A stretch of DNA of 64,000 bases from Uranotaenia lowii (Eukaryota; Arthropoda; Insecta; Diptera; Culicidae): contig NC_073692.1 of assembly GCF_029784155.1 (NCBI RefSeq), positions 421,211,245-421,275,244 of the forward strand, given 5' to 3'. Shown here one piece after another: positions 1 to 11,257 of the stretch (the first letter of the stretch is position 1; each line of letters starts with the position of its first letter). The notes beneath the pieces were generated by a model, which had not been told where the DNA came from, did no database searches, and saw only the letters and a program-made list of their open reading frames with translations. Position numbers and translations under genes: made by a program.

Positions 1-505
1 GATGCAATTTGATGACTAGATAAACTCACTTTTTTGCAGATCTAACCAGTGGAAAATATTTTTCCCCAATGTTGTCACAAATTTCACCTAACGAAGGACG
101 TAGCAGTTTGCGCAGCATAAGTCTGTTCCAGCAAACAAACTTTATTCACAAATTCCATTGCGGGAACATATTTATAGAATGATGGCGCTCTACAACGCTC
201 ATGTCAATATAATTAAGCTAGACATTTCTAGAAAACAAATCAAAATAAATCAAAGTTAGCGTATTCTCAAATATTTTGTTAAGATTAGTAAAGATTAAAG
301 GCTGAAACCTAGGGTCCAATAAATAAATAAATAAACATATATTAATTCTTCAAAATATCGAATTTTGATAATATATGCTTTCTCAAAAAGACTTTTTCTA
401 AAAACATAAGAAAATTCGCAGCAAGTTTTGGTATATCTTCGTTAAGGCCTAAATATATCGTATGATATTATTGAAAACATCAGAGTTTTTTTTTGACGAG
501 TTTAA
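1..505. other. AT-rich sequence, no gene recognised
   Basis: No supported coding frame, RNA gene or clear repeat. A short AAAT-type run lies at about 318-336. The right edge abuts the A-tail of a SINE. Confidence 0.5.
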
Positions 506-699
506 TTTTTTTTTGTTTCGATTAGCGTCGTTTTACCATCTTTATGGCACTTGCAACTTTATACCAACGTTGCAGTTGGCGAATAGTTATTGAAAAAACT
601 ATTCGGTACATATGAATTCGATGTTTACTATTGGGATCGAGATCGCGGACATTGCCTCAAAAAGCAACTGACTTGCCAACTAAACCACATATATCACAA
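506..699 (-). mobile_element. tRNA-derived SINE, copy A
   Basis: Read on the minus strand this begins with a degenerate tRNA-like head (TTGTGATAT, then TTTAGTTGGCAAGTC at the A-box position and a weak B box near ATCTCGATCCC), followed by a tRNA-unrelated body (GTAAACATCGAA, CAACTGCAACGTTG, GCCATAAAGATGGTAAAACG) and an A-rich tail (T run at 506-514 on the plus strand). The same order of motifs occurs at 17255-17439 on the plus strand and, truncated, at 10722-10855. No clear target duplication was seen. SINEs of this kind are transcribed by RNA polymerase III and mobilised by LINE proteins. The family name is not assigned. Confidence 0.75.
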
Positions 700-701
700 T
701 A

Positions 702-1045
702 GTCTGAGTGGATTTGGGGTAATTTTGGAATTTCTCAGGAAGGAAATTTACTGCTGAACAATTTTGTCGAAAAACATTACTTCGTATCATATTAGGCAAA
801 CAAGTTATAAGTCTTTTGGCATTGAAATACAATAAGTATTGCATGAAAAGTACTCCGCTAGGCACTAAGCAGTGATGTCAAATGAATTTATTGTTTTTGA
901 ATGCTGAAAAAAGCCCCCATTAATCACCTAAAACCTTTTTAACCTAACAAGATACGAAGTTACGGTTACGGTCAAAGTTTTTCAGCGAAAGATTTACTTT
1001 AGAAAATTTATAAATTGACACAAAAACCATAAGCATGCTCGGTAG
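702..1045. repeat. Foldback (long inverted repeat) element, diverged copy
   Basis: The left half (about 702-870) recurs as a diverged reverse complement in the right half (about 880-1040). Landmarks are GCTGAACAATTTTGTCGA with TACTTCGTATC on the left and GATACGAAGTTACGG with TTTTTCAGCG on the right. It is closely related to the larger foldback that begins immediately after it. No coding capacity is seen, so it is probably a non-autonomous, palindrome-type transposon. Confidence 0.55.
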
Positions 1046-1710
1046 ACTGAGTCGATTTGGGGTCATATTGGAATTTCTCAAACCCTGGGGTCTCAAAAGC
1101 TGATGGATTTTTGAGCTAATTTAAAAAATTCCTAAAGGAAATTTTCCGCTGAACAACTTTGTCGAAGACCGTAACTTCGTATCTTATTGAGAAAAAAAGT
1201 TATTAACTGTTTAACAGAGGTATATCTTTTCGCATTGAATAATAATAAATTCATTCGACATCACTGCTTGAGCCTCCCGAAGTGTTGCATAGAAAGTAGT
1301 CACGCAATACCTCGCTAGGCAACCTGCAGGGATGTCAACTGAATTTATTGTTTATCAGTGCGAAAAGACATAACCCTGTTAAACAGCTAATAACTTTTAA
1401 TTCTAATAAAATACGAAATTACGGTCTTCGACAAAGTTGTTCAGCGGAAAATTTTCTTTAGGAATTTCATAAATTGGCACAAAAACCATCAGCTGGCTCG
1501 GTTCCACAGATGAAACAAAAATGATGTTGATTTTTCAGTACAAAATATTCAATTTTCCCATACAAACCTAAAAATTCAAATTTACTCATGTAAACGTTAC
1601 TTAAAAAATTTTGCAAAAAATTATGGATGAGTTTTGGACCAAGACGAAGCTTTTGAGACCCCAGGGTTTGAGAAATTCCAAAATGACCCCAAATCGACTC
1701 AGTCTAATGC
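1046..1710. repeat. Foldback element with long inverted arms
   Basis: The outer 58 bases at 1046-1103 reappear as a near-perfect reverse complement at about 1649-1706 (GACTGAGTCGATTTGGGGTC versus GACCCCAAATCGACTCAGTC). Inner arms also pair: TCCGCTGAACAACTTTGTCG near 1148 versus CGACAAAGTTGTTCAGCGGA near 1430, and TGTTTAACAG versus CTGTTAAACAG. The right arm carries about 150 extra bases (1497-1648) that the left arm lacks. No ORF of note. Confidence 0.7.
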
Positions 1711-1915
1711 TCGGTTCCCCAAAAAGAACAAAAATGATGTTCATTTTACAGTACAAAATATTCAATTTCTCTTCAACATAGAAGTTCAAATCGACTTATG
1801 TTAACGTCTCTTAAAAATAATGCAAAAAAAAACATGGATGAGTTTCGACCCTCACGAAGTTTTAAAGACTCCAGGGTAAGAAAAATTCAAAACGGATTCC
1901 AAATTTTAAAAATAA
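1495..1915. repeat. Two diverged direct repeats of about 210 bp
   Basis: 1495-1710 and 1711-1915 share the same order of motifs: GCTCGGTTCC, AAAAATGATGTT, CAGTACAAAATATTCAATTT, ATGGATGAGTTT, GACGAAG or CACGAAG, and a CCAGGGT block. The second copy is more degraded. The pair partly overlaps the right arm of the preceding foldback, so it may be a partial tandem duplication of that element's end. Confidence 0.55.
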
Positions 1916-3063
1916 TTTTTTTAAATCAAATTTTTTTTACATATTTTATAACTTCATAAAATATTGGTTTTTGGGGACATGGAAATTCGAGCTTTTGGCC
2001 ACTTTTCATAACTGCTTTGTGGTGCGTAGTAAGTGTGACTTTGAAAGTAAATATCAATGATCCTGGAAACAAATAGGCATCTTTGGAACTTTCAAAAAGT
2101 GTGCAGTGCCAAAATCTGTTTGAAGGGTTGTGTGATGCATTAAAAAAATCAAAAACAATCATTTTTTTTCACTAACTTTAGGAAATGATGTTGGTTCAAA
2201 GACGGCATGATTGGAATAACTTCATGTTTCAATTTCAGCCAAGTATAAACTTCAAAGCTCAAAAATGTTTTGATTAGACTAAATTTTATTTTTAAACATT
2301 GTCTTTCAATATTAAATATACCCAAAGGATGGACAATGTTGCTGCGTATATTTAGGGGCAAATTTTCGAAACATTTTTCAACCTTTTTTGGCCTTAAAAA
2401 CAAATGAAATTCTCTGCAGGCTTTCTCATAGAAAATGTCCTTTTTTAAATATCCAAAAAATTATCATAGAATGACCATAAAAATAACTGTAAAACTATAC
2501 CTATACAAAGGAAAAAAGTTAGCTTTCATATGAAACAACTTATTTGCTACTAAATGCTATCATTTTTTCAGTAAAGGTGTTTGTTTGTGAGTCTTCGAAA
2601 AAACAGATATTTTTTAAACTTTCAAACTACATTTTAAGTATTACAAAGAAATCTCCAACTACGAAATAAAAATTAGCCTATGTGAAACTCCATTTATAGC
2701 CTTTCAAACGTTAAAAACAGTTTTCAGTTATTTTAATTTCAGGCTTAGTTTATGATGATTATCTGCAAAAAATTCATGTTGATCAAAGTTACCCCGGTGA
2801 TCAAAGTTCCACTAGTTTACGGTACTTGAGTTTCTTAGAAAAAGCTAGAAAATTACTTTTTGTGATTCTTAAACCAGATTTACCCTTAAACCCTTCGTTT
2901 AAGAAAGTAAAATCAAAGCATCATTTAAAATTTGTTCAAAATGATTTTCATGGAAAAATGAAAAATCAAGAAATGAAAGGTTAATGCATAGTGTTGTTTA
3001 AAAAATCCTAAACTTAGATCAAATAGTTTCAAAAACGCGTGAATACCTTAAAGTCTGATTTAT
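1916..3063. other. AT-rich intergenic or intronic DNA, no gene recognised
   Basis: Only short chance frames are present. No tRNA, splice-supported exon or well-defined repeat was recognised. Confidence 0.45.
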
Positions 3064-3065
3064 AT

Positions 3066-3784
3066 AGGGGAGAGTGGGGTATCGTGGGCCATGGGGAAAC
3101 GTGGGCCACTTTTGATATCTCAGATGTGTGTTGAAATAAAAATCTCAAACCAACTGTCATCGTCGTCGCTTTGCGTGAGCATATATTTCTATATGTTGTT
3201 GACAGAAATACGCATCATATGCTTCTTTTATTTATCAAGCAAAAAAAAGTTAGAAAAATTTACATACATAATTGAAAAAACACCCGCTAATTTCATCGAT
3301 GGGGAACCTAAAGAGCATAACAAAAATATGTTCATTCGCTTATGATCTTAGTTTTAACATGATCTTTCACGTGGAAAAGGAATTTTTGATGAAACATCAA
3401 TAAGTCACACAAACGCAACCAATTTGCAAATCATAGCTTGTGGGGAATCGTGGGCCACACGTCTTGAACCAACTATATTTTTATGTTTTTATACACATTC
3501 AGAACTTAAATTACGTTTTTCCTATCTGTATAGTTTTCTTATGCCAAATGAAGAGTTATGAAAAATATTTTGTCCATCGTACATAAGAAATTTTGCCAAA
3601 ACGTTCGCGAGCCAGGTTTGGAATCTATGCGATCATACACAGCTCTCTTTTTTATTTCATCATCTGAAATTGCTTTTAAATAACAAAATGAATTAGGAAA
3701 TCACAGTTTTGGGTCAACTCATAAACTTTACATGTTATTTGGTCAATTTGGATTTGGTGGCCCACGATTCCCCACTATTTTTTA
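3066..3784. mobile_element. Non-autonomous element with GTGGGGAATCGTGGGCCA-type inverted termini
   Basis: The left end (about 3066-3091) has AGTGGGGTATCGTGGGCCA. The right end (about 3757-3778) is its reverse complement, TGGCCCACGATTCCCCACT. A third internal copy, GTGGGGAATCGTGGGCCAC, sits near 3440. The interior is AT-rich and contains no transposase-like frame. This fits a MITE, although target-site duplications were not resolved. Confidence 0.5.
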
Positions 3785-3913
3785 AAATTCAAAAAATATT
3801 GCTTTTTTTCAACAGTCAGAATTTGGGGAAAAAAACTTATTAAAAATTTTTAAAAAATGCCTTATGATACCTTGAAAATGTAGAAAACCAAACCATTTTG
3901 TATTTTCATTTTA

Positions 3914-4990
3914 TCTTCTATATATATAAAAAGCAATTTCTGTATGTTTGTTTGTTTGTTTGTCCTCTATAGACTCAGCCGTCTTAAGGGCTAGAGAGCT
4001 GAAATTTGGCATGGATGCTCATTAGGACCAGGAAGGATGAAAAATGTTTTTAGATTTTCGGATGACCCCTTCTGAAGGGGGTCGTCCATAGAAGACAAAT
4101 ATTGTTTTCGCGATATTGACGTTACTTTTCGTCGGATCGCGATAAAAATTTGCACATGAGTGTTTTGAAAGACGTGCAATCGATTTCAGGTGTCAAATTT
4201 TGTGTAAGATGTCAGCCAAAGGGGTCGTCCATATTAACTGTTCACTGTTTTTGAGATATTGACGTTATTATACATCATATTCATATGAAAATTGGTACAC
4301 GATAGTTTTGAGTGACGTGCAATCGATTTGAGGTATCAAATTCCGTGTAAGAGGCCGGCAGAAGGGGTCGTCCATATTAAATTTTCAGTATCTTAGTGAT
4401 ATTGACGTTTTTATACATCGGATTGGGGTGAAAATTTGCACATAGGAGTTATTAGGGACAAACAACTGATTTCACTTATCCCAACTAAAATCAGGGGTCG
4501 GCCAAAGGGGTCGTCCATATTAACTATTCACTGTTGATGCGATATTGTCGTTATTATACATCGGATTCAGACGAAAATTGGTACACGAGAGTTTTGAGAG
4601 ATGAGCAATGGACTTCAGGTATTAAATTCAGTGTAAGGGGCCAGCAAAGGGGGTCGTCCATATAAACCTTTCAATATTTTTGCAATATCGTCGTTATTTT
4701 ACATCGGATTGGGATGAAAATTTGCACACGGTTGTTTTCAGGGACGAGCAACCAATTTCTGATGTCAAATACTTTGCCAGGGGTCGACGAAAGGGGTCGT
4801 CCATATAAATTAAATTTTCACTGTTTTTAGCAATATTGACGTTATTATGCATTATTATACGTTATTTCCTAAGCAATCCAGGAAATTTGCACACTGGAGT
4901 TTTGAGGGAAGGGCAATCGATTTCAGTCATCAAAGATTGTATGAGAGCCCCTGAAAGGAGTTTAGCTTTTTAGCAATAATTGCGTTGTTA
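3914..4990 (+). mobile_element. Possible Helitron-like non-autonomous element
   Basis: The left end reads TCTTCTATATATATAAA followed by a TATGTTTGTTTGTTTG run and the phrase GAGCTGAAATTTGGCATGG. From general knowledge, a TC start followed by a TA-rich tract and an 'AAATTTGGCATGG' block resembles the 5' ends of many arthropod non-autonomous Helitrons. Most of the interior is a tandem array of about 143-bp units. No Rep/helicase coding sequence and no certain 3' hairpin plus CTRR end was found, so the class is a tentative inference. Confidence 0.35.
4077..4960 (+). repeat. Tandem repeat of about 143 bp, six or more diverged units
   Basis: The marker GGGGTCGTCCAT recurs at about 4077, 4221, 4364, 4507, 4650 and 4793, a spacing of 143-144 bp. 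Each unit then carries a TTCACTGTTTTT-like block, GATATTGACGTTATTATACAT, GAAAATTTGCACA and GCAATCGATTTCAG in that order. Units are clearly diverged, so the array is old. Confidence 0.85.
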
Positions 4991-5589
4991 TGCAATGATC
5001 GAGTCGAAATTTATAGACGTTTTTTTAGCACGGACAAAGAATTTCTGATTCCAAATTTAGTAGCAGACGACAGACAAAGTGATCGACCGTGTGTTATTTT
5101 ATAAAGTTGGCTTGTAGACATTAAAATAATAGCAAAAACTTTAAATTTTGAGCATTATATTAAGGGATAAAATCGATTTATCTTAAATTATGTTTAAAAT
5201 TCTTAATACATTTTCAATTTTCACAAACTTAGTGCTACTTTGGAACAAAATTCCAGTTTTGCTCTCATTATTCTTTATCGTTTATTGTTGAATTCCGAAT
5301 ATCAAAGCTGTAAGGGATATTTAATAAATTTTTTAACTCAGTGCCTCAAAATAAGTCAAAAAAGCTAAAATCCCCAAAACCCTGAAAACAAGTTATTTTT
5401 TATCATAAGGTACATCGTATTATAGAAAATATCAAAAAGCTTAATGCAAACAAAAATCATTTGTGAATATCAAACACGAAATTACCTCAAAAGGGTTGCT
5501 GAATGAATATCATTTCTACTTTCCACTCATTTTTTTAACAAATATTTTGATGAAATTTTATGAATTAAAATTGAATCTCAAAAAACATA
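4991..5589. other. AT-rich sequence, no gene recognised
   Basis: Nothing beyond short chance frames was seen. Confidence 0.45.
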
Positions 5590-5687
5590 CCCAAGTAATA
5601 CCGATTGTTTTATAAGACTCTTTAAGTCTTTTATGAAACCAAAACTATGTCTAGTAGCCTGTTACAAAACTTTAAATGTTACTTGGG
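5590..5687. mobile_element. Short MITE with CCCAAGTAA termini
   Basis: A 98-bp element starts CCCAAGTAATAC and ends GTTACTTGGG, giving inverted ends of about 9-10 bp. ATA is found directly on both sides (5587-5589 and 5688-5690), consistent with a 3-bp, or nested TA, target duplication. There is no coding capacity. Confidence 0.6.
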
Positions 5688-5690
5688 ATA

Positions 5691-7060
5691 GATTCTTACC
5701 TCTATAGTACAGAAACATCTGTTTTTAAATTTCTCAAATCGACAAATTACTCATTTCATTAGAATATCTCAGTGAAAAAGCAAATTTTTTGAGGAGGTAC
5801 CTAATTTTTTCATCAATCACATATGCTTAAAATTTAAAAATTCACATACATTTCCAATCCTGATAAAAACGAGCCCCTCCTTTTTTCTGCTACAGAAGGG
5901 GATATGCTGACTCAGAAGGCATCAAACAAGGTGTACCACTCTCTTTCCTCGCAGGAAACGAAAACATTTTAATTTTCGATACGTTATTTTATTGGAAAAC
6001 TTTTGAACCAAAGGATTCCTTCCAAGTTTGGAAAAGTGTAAGAGAAAAAAGGCAAACAGCATCCCTCCTCGCTTGACTCGTTTGATGTGAATTTGTTGGA
6101 AAACCCATTTTCTCACACTCGAACCCGAACTGAAGAGAACAAACCATCGGAACCATCAGCAGAACCCAAGACTACCCGAGGAGACTTTGATGCCTTAATC
6201 GAAAGCAAATTGAGAGTATAATGAGGTGTCAACAGCAAAATGATAGCATTTTGTGCTGTGAAATTTTAGGCGATAGCAAAATCAAGCGTCTTTAAGCTTT
6301 CATTAATCAAAAATTGAGAGCAAGCTGAAACCAAAATAAGCTTTTGAGATTTATTAACCTCACAATATTACGAACAGATTCTGTAACTGTAACTTCATCA
6401 ATATTTTGGCGCCTTTGTGAAGACAACAGAAGATTTAGGTAATTTGCAAATACAATATCAAAATGTTGTCTAAGCAAAGGCGTTTTAATTTTTGATCTAG
6501 TACATCACCAGCAAAGTTGTTGGTTTTTTCATAGACCCATAATTGTTTCTTAAAAAAATTATTGATTCATAAAGTTTACTTACTTATTTTCATAAATTTT
6601 GGATATAAATGAATGTTGTGAAAATATTATGGCTCTAATTTTGAGGACCACCAATTAAACAATAACGTTTCCAAAACTTCTTGAACATGTTCTCAATTGT
6701 TTCTTCTACTGATCCCTCGACGAAAAACACCCCCACAGGATTCCATGTTAGAAATCTATAAGTATAGGATAAGATTAAAACACTTTTAATATTGAACATA
6801 ATATTTTACTACTTAGCTTACCCTGAAATATCTTTATTTTATCAATTTTCGCAATCAAAAGTTTATATGTACACATGTACATATTAAATTTAAACCAAAT
6901 TTAGTAGTACTAGCTTGTACAACTCGTCTCGAATATTCAGGTTTGAGTCATCGTTAACTCAGTTTCAAGATATTCGCACTAACTCATATATGAGCTATGG
7001 ACCCTTACTCAGATTATTATAACTCTAATCTGAATAAGGGATCTGATTCTAGCGATTTCG
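5691..7060. other. Non-repetitive AT-rich DNA, no gene recognised
   Basis: A somewhat GC-richer patch lies at 5880-6200 but no frame there is convincing. A small hairpin (CAGATTATTATAAC and TCTAATCTGAATAAG) lies near 7010-7040. Confidence 0.4.
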
Positions 7061-7283
7061 TTAAAACAACGTCAAAAAATTTAATTTGAAGTTCTTGCTG
7101 ATATGCAGTTCTGGTTCAGGTGATTGTGGAAAAAGTGAATATTTCCGGAAGAATTTCTCCGGGATAATCTGGTTGTTCCAGTTATTATGGAATCTGTAAC
7201 AAGTAAGGTTTATTTTTCTGCTGTAAAGAATTAATTATTGATCAGTTTTGTATTTTACAATAAAATCTTGTTGAAAGTTTCAG

Positions 7284-7478
7284 GCTTATCGCTGGATTAC
7301 CGCGCGATGAGCGGTTCCGTTTGGTTGAACTTCTTATTCATGGTTCACAAACTAGGGACACTATTGAATGCTTCGAACGACCATCGAAATTGATGTTGGA
7401 CCCCCGGATAAAAGCAAATCGTCTGTGGACGGGGCACACAAGAGCACCCCGGTAGCCAAAGTGAATCCGGAAGCTTAA
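7284..7478 (+). other. Candidate exon or gene fragment, unrecognised
   Basis: A GC-richer island follows a possible 81-bp intron: donor GTAAGG at 7203 and acceptor TTTCAG ending at 7283. Directly after it one frame is open for about 56 codons (it starts LIAGLPRDERFRLVEL and ends at a TAG near 7452). A second frame has an ATG at 7368 and encodes 36 residues rich in Lys, Ser and Pro, ending at TAA 7476-7478. Another GTAAGT donor-like site lies at about 7541. The two frames look as if a one-base shift separates them, so this may be a degraded duplicate of an exon. No family is recognised, and chance cannot be excluded. Confidence 0.22.
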
Positions 7479-7545
7479 TATAAACATGCTCACCAGGGCA
7501 AGGAAAATTTTACGAAATGTACCTAGAGTAAGGAGTTATTGGGTA

Positions 7546-8395
7546 AGTTATAATTCAATTACCTATAATGATTTTGGAATTCTCCTCTAAAACAGAGAAA
7601 AAATGTTCCAAAGATTTTTTAGAACCTTCATGTGCATATTATGTTCATATTATATAAAAAATTACGCCTTTTTTACTGCAAAGATTGATTGTTCATAGAA
7701 AAACACTTTTTCTTGATTCGTGTGTTATCACCAAATGCGTTCAAAATTTGTTTTAAAAGTAGGTTCATGCAGTAAATCTCGTACCCATGTGCACTCACAC
7801 ACACAGGTTTCTATACGTTTTACTTCCATAATTTTTTTTTCTCCAATAATTTTTTTTTCTCCTAACTTTCAATAGTAGATAGAGCAACACATTCAAGAAA
7901 CGTCAAACCTCGTCAGATAATAGTGAGATAGTTATACTATCTCTGTAATAAAATATAATATCTATAATAGAAAGTTTAAACCAAAAATATCATTGCAGTA
8001 ATAAGTTCTAGAAGTGCAAGGTTAGGAGTTCTGTGATAGTGCGACTGGGTACGGCTAATTTTGTGTCACTGTATGTATCTTCTTTAAAACCAATTTCAAA
8101 CGCATATGGTGATAACAATCGAATGAGGGAAAAGTGTTTTTTCATCTACAATAAGGCGCAAATTTTCATATAATATGAACAAGACATACCACCTATGATG
8201 GCATAAGTGAAGGCGATTTTCATTACCCAAAGTTCAACATAGTAGGTACATTACTGTACATTGTGGAAATCGCCTTTACGTATGTAATGAATATTGAAGG
8301 CTATATGCATATATGGACATTACAAAGTTCATAACAAAGTAAAAGTTTGCTCGGGTAATTTATAGGCCTTTTTTTTATAAAACTTTAAACAAGTT
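7546..8395. other. AT-rich sequence with a small inverted pair
   Basis: GTGAAGGCGATTTTCA (about 8208) and TGGAAATCGCCTTTAC (about 8264) are inverted, forming a hairpin with a short loop and possibly a MITE remnant. No gene is seen. Confidence 0.4.
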
Positions 8396-8397
8396 AA

Positions 8398-8812
8398 TTA
8401 TAGCTATCACGCCTGGAAAGTGAAATTTTCTCTTATTTTACTTGACATAAGGTGGTACACAGCAAAAATAAGAGCACAATTTTTGTGCTTGGTTAGCAAC
8501 GTTATGCAAAATTTTGCTGAAACTGAGACCTTTATTACACCTCATTTTTTTAAATTTTTGAAAGCAAAATTATGTCAAATTTTGCTATTATTAGAAATTT
8601 TGTGATGCCTTATATTGGCATGGTTATGCTGTCCAAGCTCTCGGAAAACGAGGTGTAATTAGGGTCTCAATTTTAGCAAAATTTGGTATCACTTTGCTAA
8701 CCAAGTATGAAAATTTGTGCTCTCATTTTTGCTGTGTACCACCTTATGTCAAGCATAATGAGAGCAAATTCAACTCTCAGGGCGTGATAGCAAAATTTGC
8801 TATAATTTTGCC
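8398..8812. repeat. Foldback element with arms of about 150 bp
   Basis: The left arm (about 8400-8555) and right arm (about 8650-8805) are reverse complements: CATAAGGTGGTACACAGCAA versus TTGCTGTGTACCACCTTATG, and ATTACACCTC versus GAGGTGTAAT. The spacer is about 95 bp. An 18-bp direct repeat of the form TAAAAGTYTGCTCGGGTA lies outside both ends (near 8340 and 8814) with one mismatch, which could be a target duplication or part of a larger element. Confidence 0.7.
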
Positions 8813-10402
8813 ATAAAAGTCTGCTCGGGTAGTGCTGCCAAATTGTATCCGGGCGTTCGAATCCTTCCCGGTTTCGGTTCCATCAAAAGGGTTTCCACCT
8901 TCCGGTCGACATCAGCGACTGTTGTTTGATGGCCCCCAAAGTCAAAAGCCATTTCCGATATTGAAATTTCAGACGGATTACACTTGTTGATGGGGTGGTT
9001 TTTGCCATTTGAAATCCAATCGATGGCTGGGGTAAATAAAAACAATACCGGATAATTACATGATGTAGAGACCAAATTCGATTGTAAGCCTTTAATCCGA
9101 GTGTATTCCATTAGTGTTATTCTGTTTTTGTAGGTTTTCTTGTATTTTCCAGAAAAGCTTTGGATTACGAGCAAGTTTTTATCATAATTTGTTTTTCAAT
9201 TCCAATATGGGATTTTTTGAAGGCAAGAAAACTGTGTCTGTAGGTAATTATAATAACATCAACTAAAAAAGTACTTTTGTGAGCAAAACAAAGTCATAAA
9301 GAAAATTAAAACGGTGACAAAAATCCGTGTCTCGTGTAGCTCTCAACATAAGACAGCCGCCGAAACAACCGTAAATTGTCTACAATATCACCCAACTAAT
9401 CCGTAAATTTCATTAATTTATGGTTAAAACGTTAAACACGTCGCCTCGCCAAACGAGCAAGTTCCCTGTAACGAAGTGTAAAATAAATATGTTAAAACTG
9501 TTAAACATTCCGGTTCTGGCTTCTGTAAACTTTGGCAAACGCCTGGCAAAAAAGGAAAAGGAAAGCAACAGCATCAGAGCAGATACCGACATACACAACA
9601 CACATGGTTCGCGCTTAAGTGACGCCTTTATTTTGCTCCTACGAAGTTGTTCCAAAGCACCGCGATGCCGGCAGCTTTTCATACATCAAGTTGTAACACC
9701 ATACACCCACTTTCACGGGGGTGAGGGTGAGTGTGTTAACAAATTACGTAGCGAAACGAAGTTAGAGGTGGAAGTGCTAAAATGACTTATTCAGCAAGCT
9801 GATGTTCATTCTTTTGAAAAAAAAAAAATCAAATTTAAAAAGGCATCTTTTGATTCATTTACAATATTGACTTGAATTTTTACAAAAAATATTATAGTTA
9901 AAAAAATTATTTGATTTTCCTCTCCAAAAACATTTTCAAAACAATCAACTTGTTCTTGCAGTTATAGTTCGTGCTTTTAGCGGAAAAGTTAGTAACCAGC
10001 ATTATAGTAGGTATCTGTCTCAGCAAAGTTGCTTGGCACTTTGTCGTACGTTGTGTTTAGCGTGAAAATTGAAATGTGAAATATTCAAAAACAACACTGA
10101 TGTCACAATCTGTAACTGTGAGGGAAATTCGTTCAGCATCTAGGGCATTCTGAAGCAGTTATGCTCTGGATGCTAAAAGGTGCTTCCGCAATCAAAATTC
10201 AAAGTAGGGTTATTGGACCCTTTAAGCGGTTGTTTTCATAATTCCATGTTTTTTGTCACAAATGGACAGAAATTCATTTTATATTTCCAGATCTTATCTG
10301 GCAGTTTGGATGAATATAATGAACATGTGTTTCGCCGTTTTTGATAGATTCAAAACCATGTGGATGACTATAAATTTACAACTTTGAACCTATTGTTCCA
10401 GC
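8813..10402. other. Unique sequence, no gene supported
   Basis: Moderately GC-rich around 8830-9060 and 9360-9780. Overlapping frames exist on both strands at 9413-9785 (121 and 89 residues) and on the minus strand at 8800-9174 (124 residues). None has recognisable domains, and frames on opposite strands over the same bases argue against coding. A B-box-like GTTCGAATCC at about 8856 has no partner A box. Confidence 0.4.
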
Positions 10403-11257
10403 TAGAGTGTCAATTTCCTGGGAATCGGGGATTCTGACGATACATTTCCCGGGAATTCTCGGAATCCCGGGAAATATTGAAAATGAATAAACTTTTCTAT
10501 GTAAATGGTAATTTTAAATTTTTAAGTTGTTGTATACCTTGTTTAAAGCCCCAAAAATTCATTTAGCAATTATTAAACCCAAGACTCAAAAAACTTAGTA
10601 CTTTAACCGACAAACTAGTCTGATTCTTGCTGCAAGAATTTGAAATAATTGAGAAAGATTTTTCTCTATCGATAGAAATTGGTAAGCTAGACTTCTGGTT
10701 ATTTATCAAATCTTGTATTTTATTTTTGTTTCGGTTAAATTCGTTTAACCATCTTTAAGGCATTCGCGACTTTAGATCAACGTTGCAGTTGGCAGACAGT
10801 TATTGGAAAACTTATCCGGTACAACTGTGTTCGATGTTTAGTCTTGAGCTTGAATTTGAAAATTTATAGACAACTTTCCCTTTGTTTCAAAATATTTAAC
10901 TTCATTGCTGATGACAACAACTGCGAACTGACAACAGTTTGCAAAAGGGAAGTTCTAAAGGATGAGTGTTTGTAAAATAGAACATTTAGATTCCTTTCGT
11001 AGCGATTCTTCATTAAAATTGTTTGGTTTTTCAGGTTCTTTGACGTTTTTCGCTTTGACACAAAGTTTTTGAACAATTTTCACAAATATAAAAATGTTTA
11101 AGTATATGCCATTAAGGTAGAACTATCATTTTTATGCTCAGATTGGTCCATTTTTCCAATTAAGAACGTGACAATTTTTAGTAATTTAGGGTTTTTATTG
11201 ACATCTGAAATTCCCAAACATTTTCTATTCCCGGGAAATCCCGGGTAGGACACTCTA
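10403..11257. mobile_element. Non-autonomous TIR element with nested SINE
   Basis: The left end TAGAGTGTCAATTTCCTGGGAA and right end CCCGGGTAGGACACTCTA are inverted (TAGAGTGTC outermost). Several CCCGGGAAAT blocks lie just inside both ends. The interior is AT-rich, lacks a transposase, and contains a truncated SINE at 10722-10855, so the SINE inserted later. No target duplication was resolved. Confidence 0.5.
10722..10855 (-). mobile_element. tRNA-derived SINE, copy C (5' truncated)
   Basis: On the minus strand it matches the body of copies A and B: ACATCGAACACAGTTGTACC, CAACTGCAACGTTG, GTCGCGAATGCC, then the A-rich end. The tRNA-like head is missing or unrecognisable beyond a block resembling GAGCTCAAGACTAAACATCG. 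It lies within the 10403-11257 TIR element. Confidence 0.65.

Noticed and set aside
9413..9785. Overlapping 121- and 89-codon frames on opposite strands
   Set aside because: No recognisable domain. Two opposite frames over the same bases, without splice or composition support, suggest chance.
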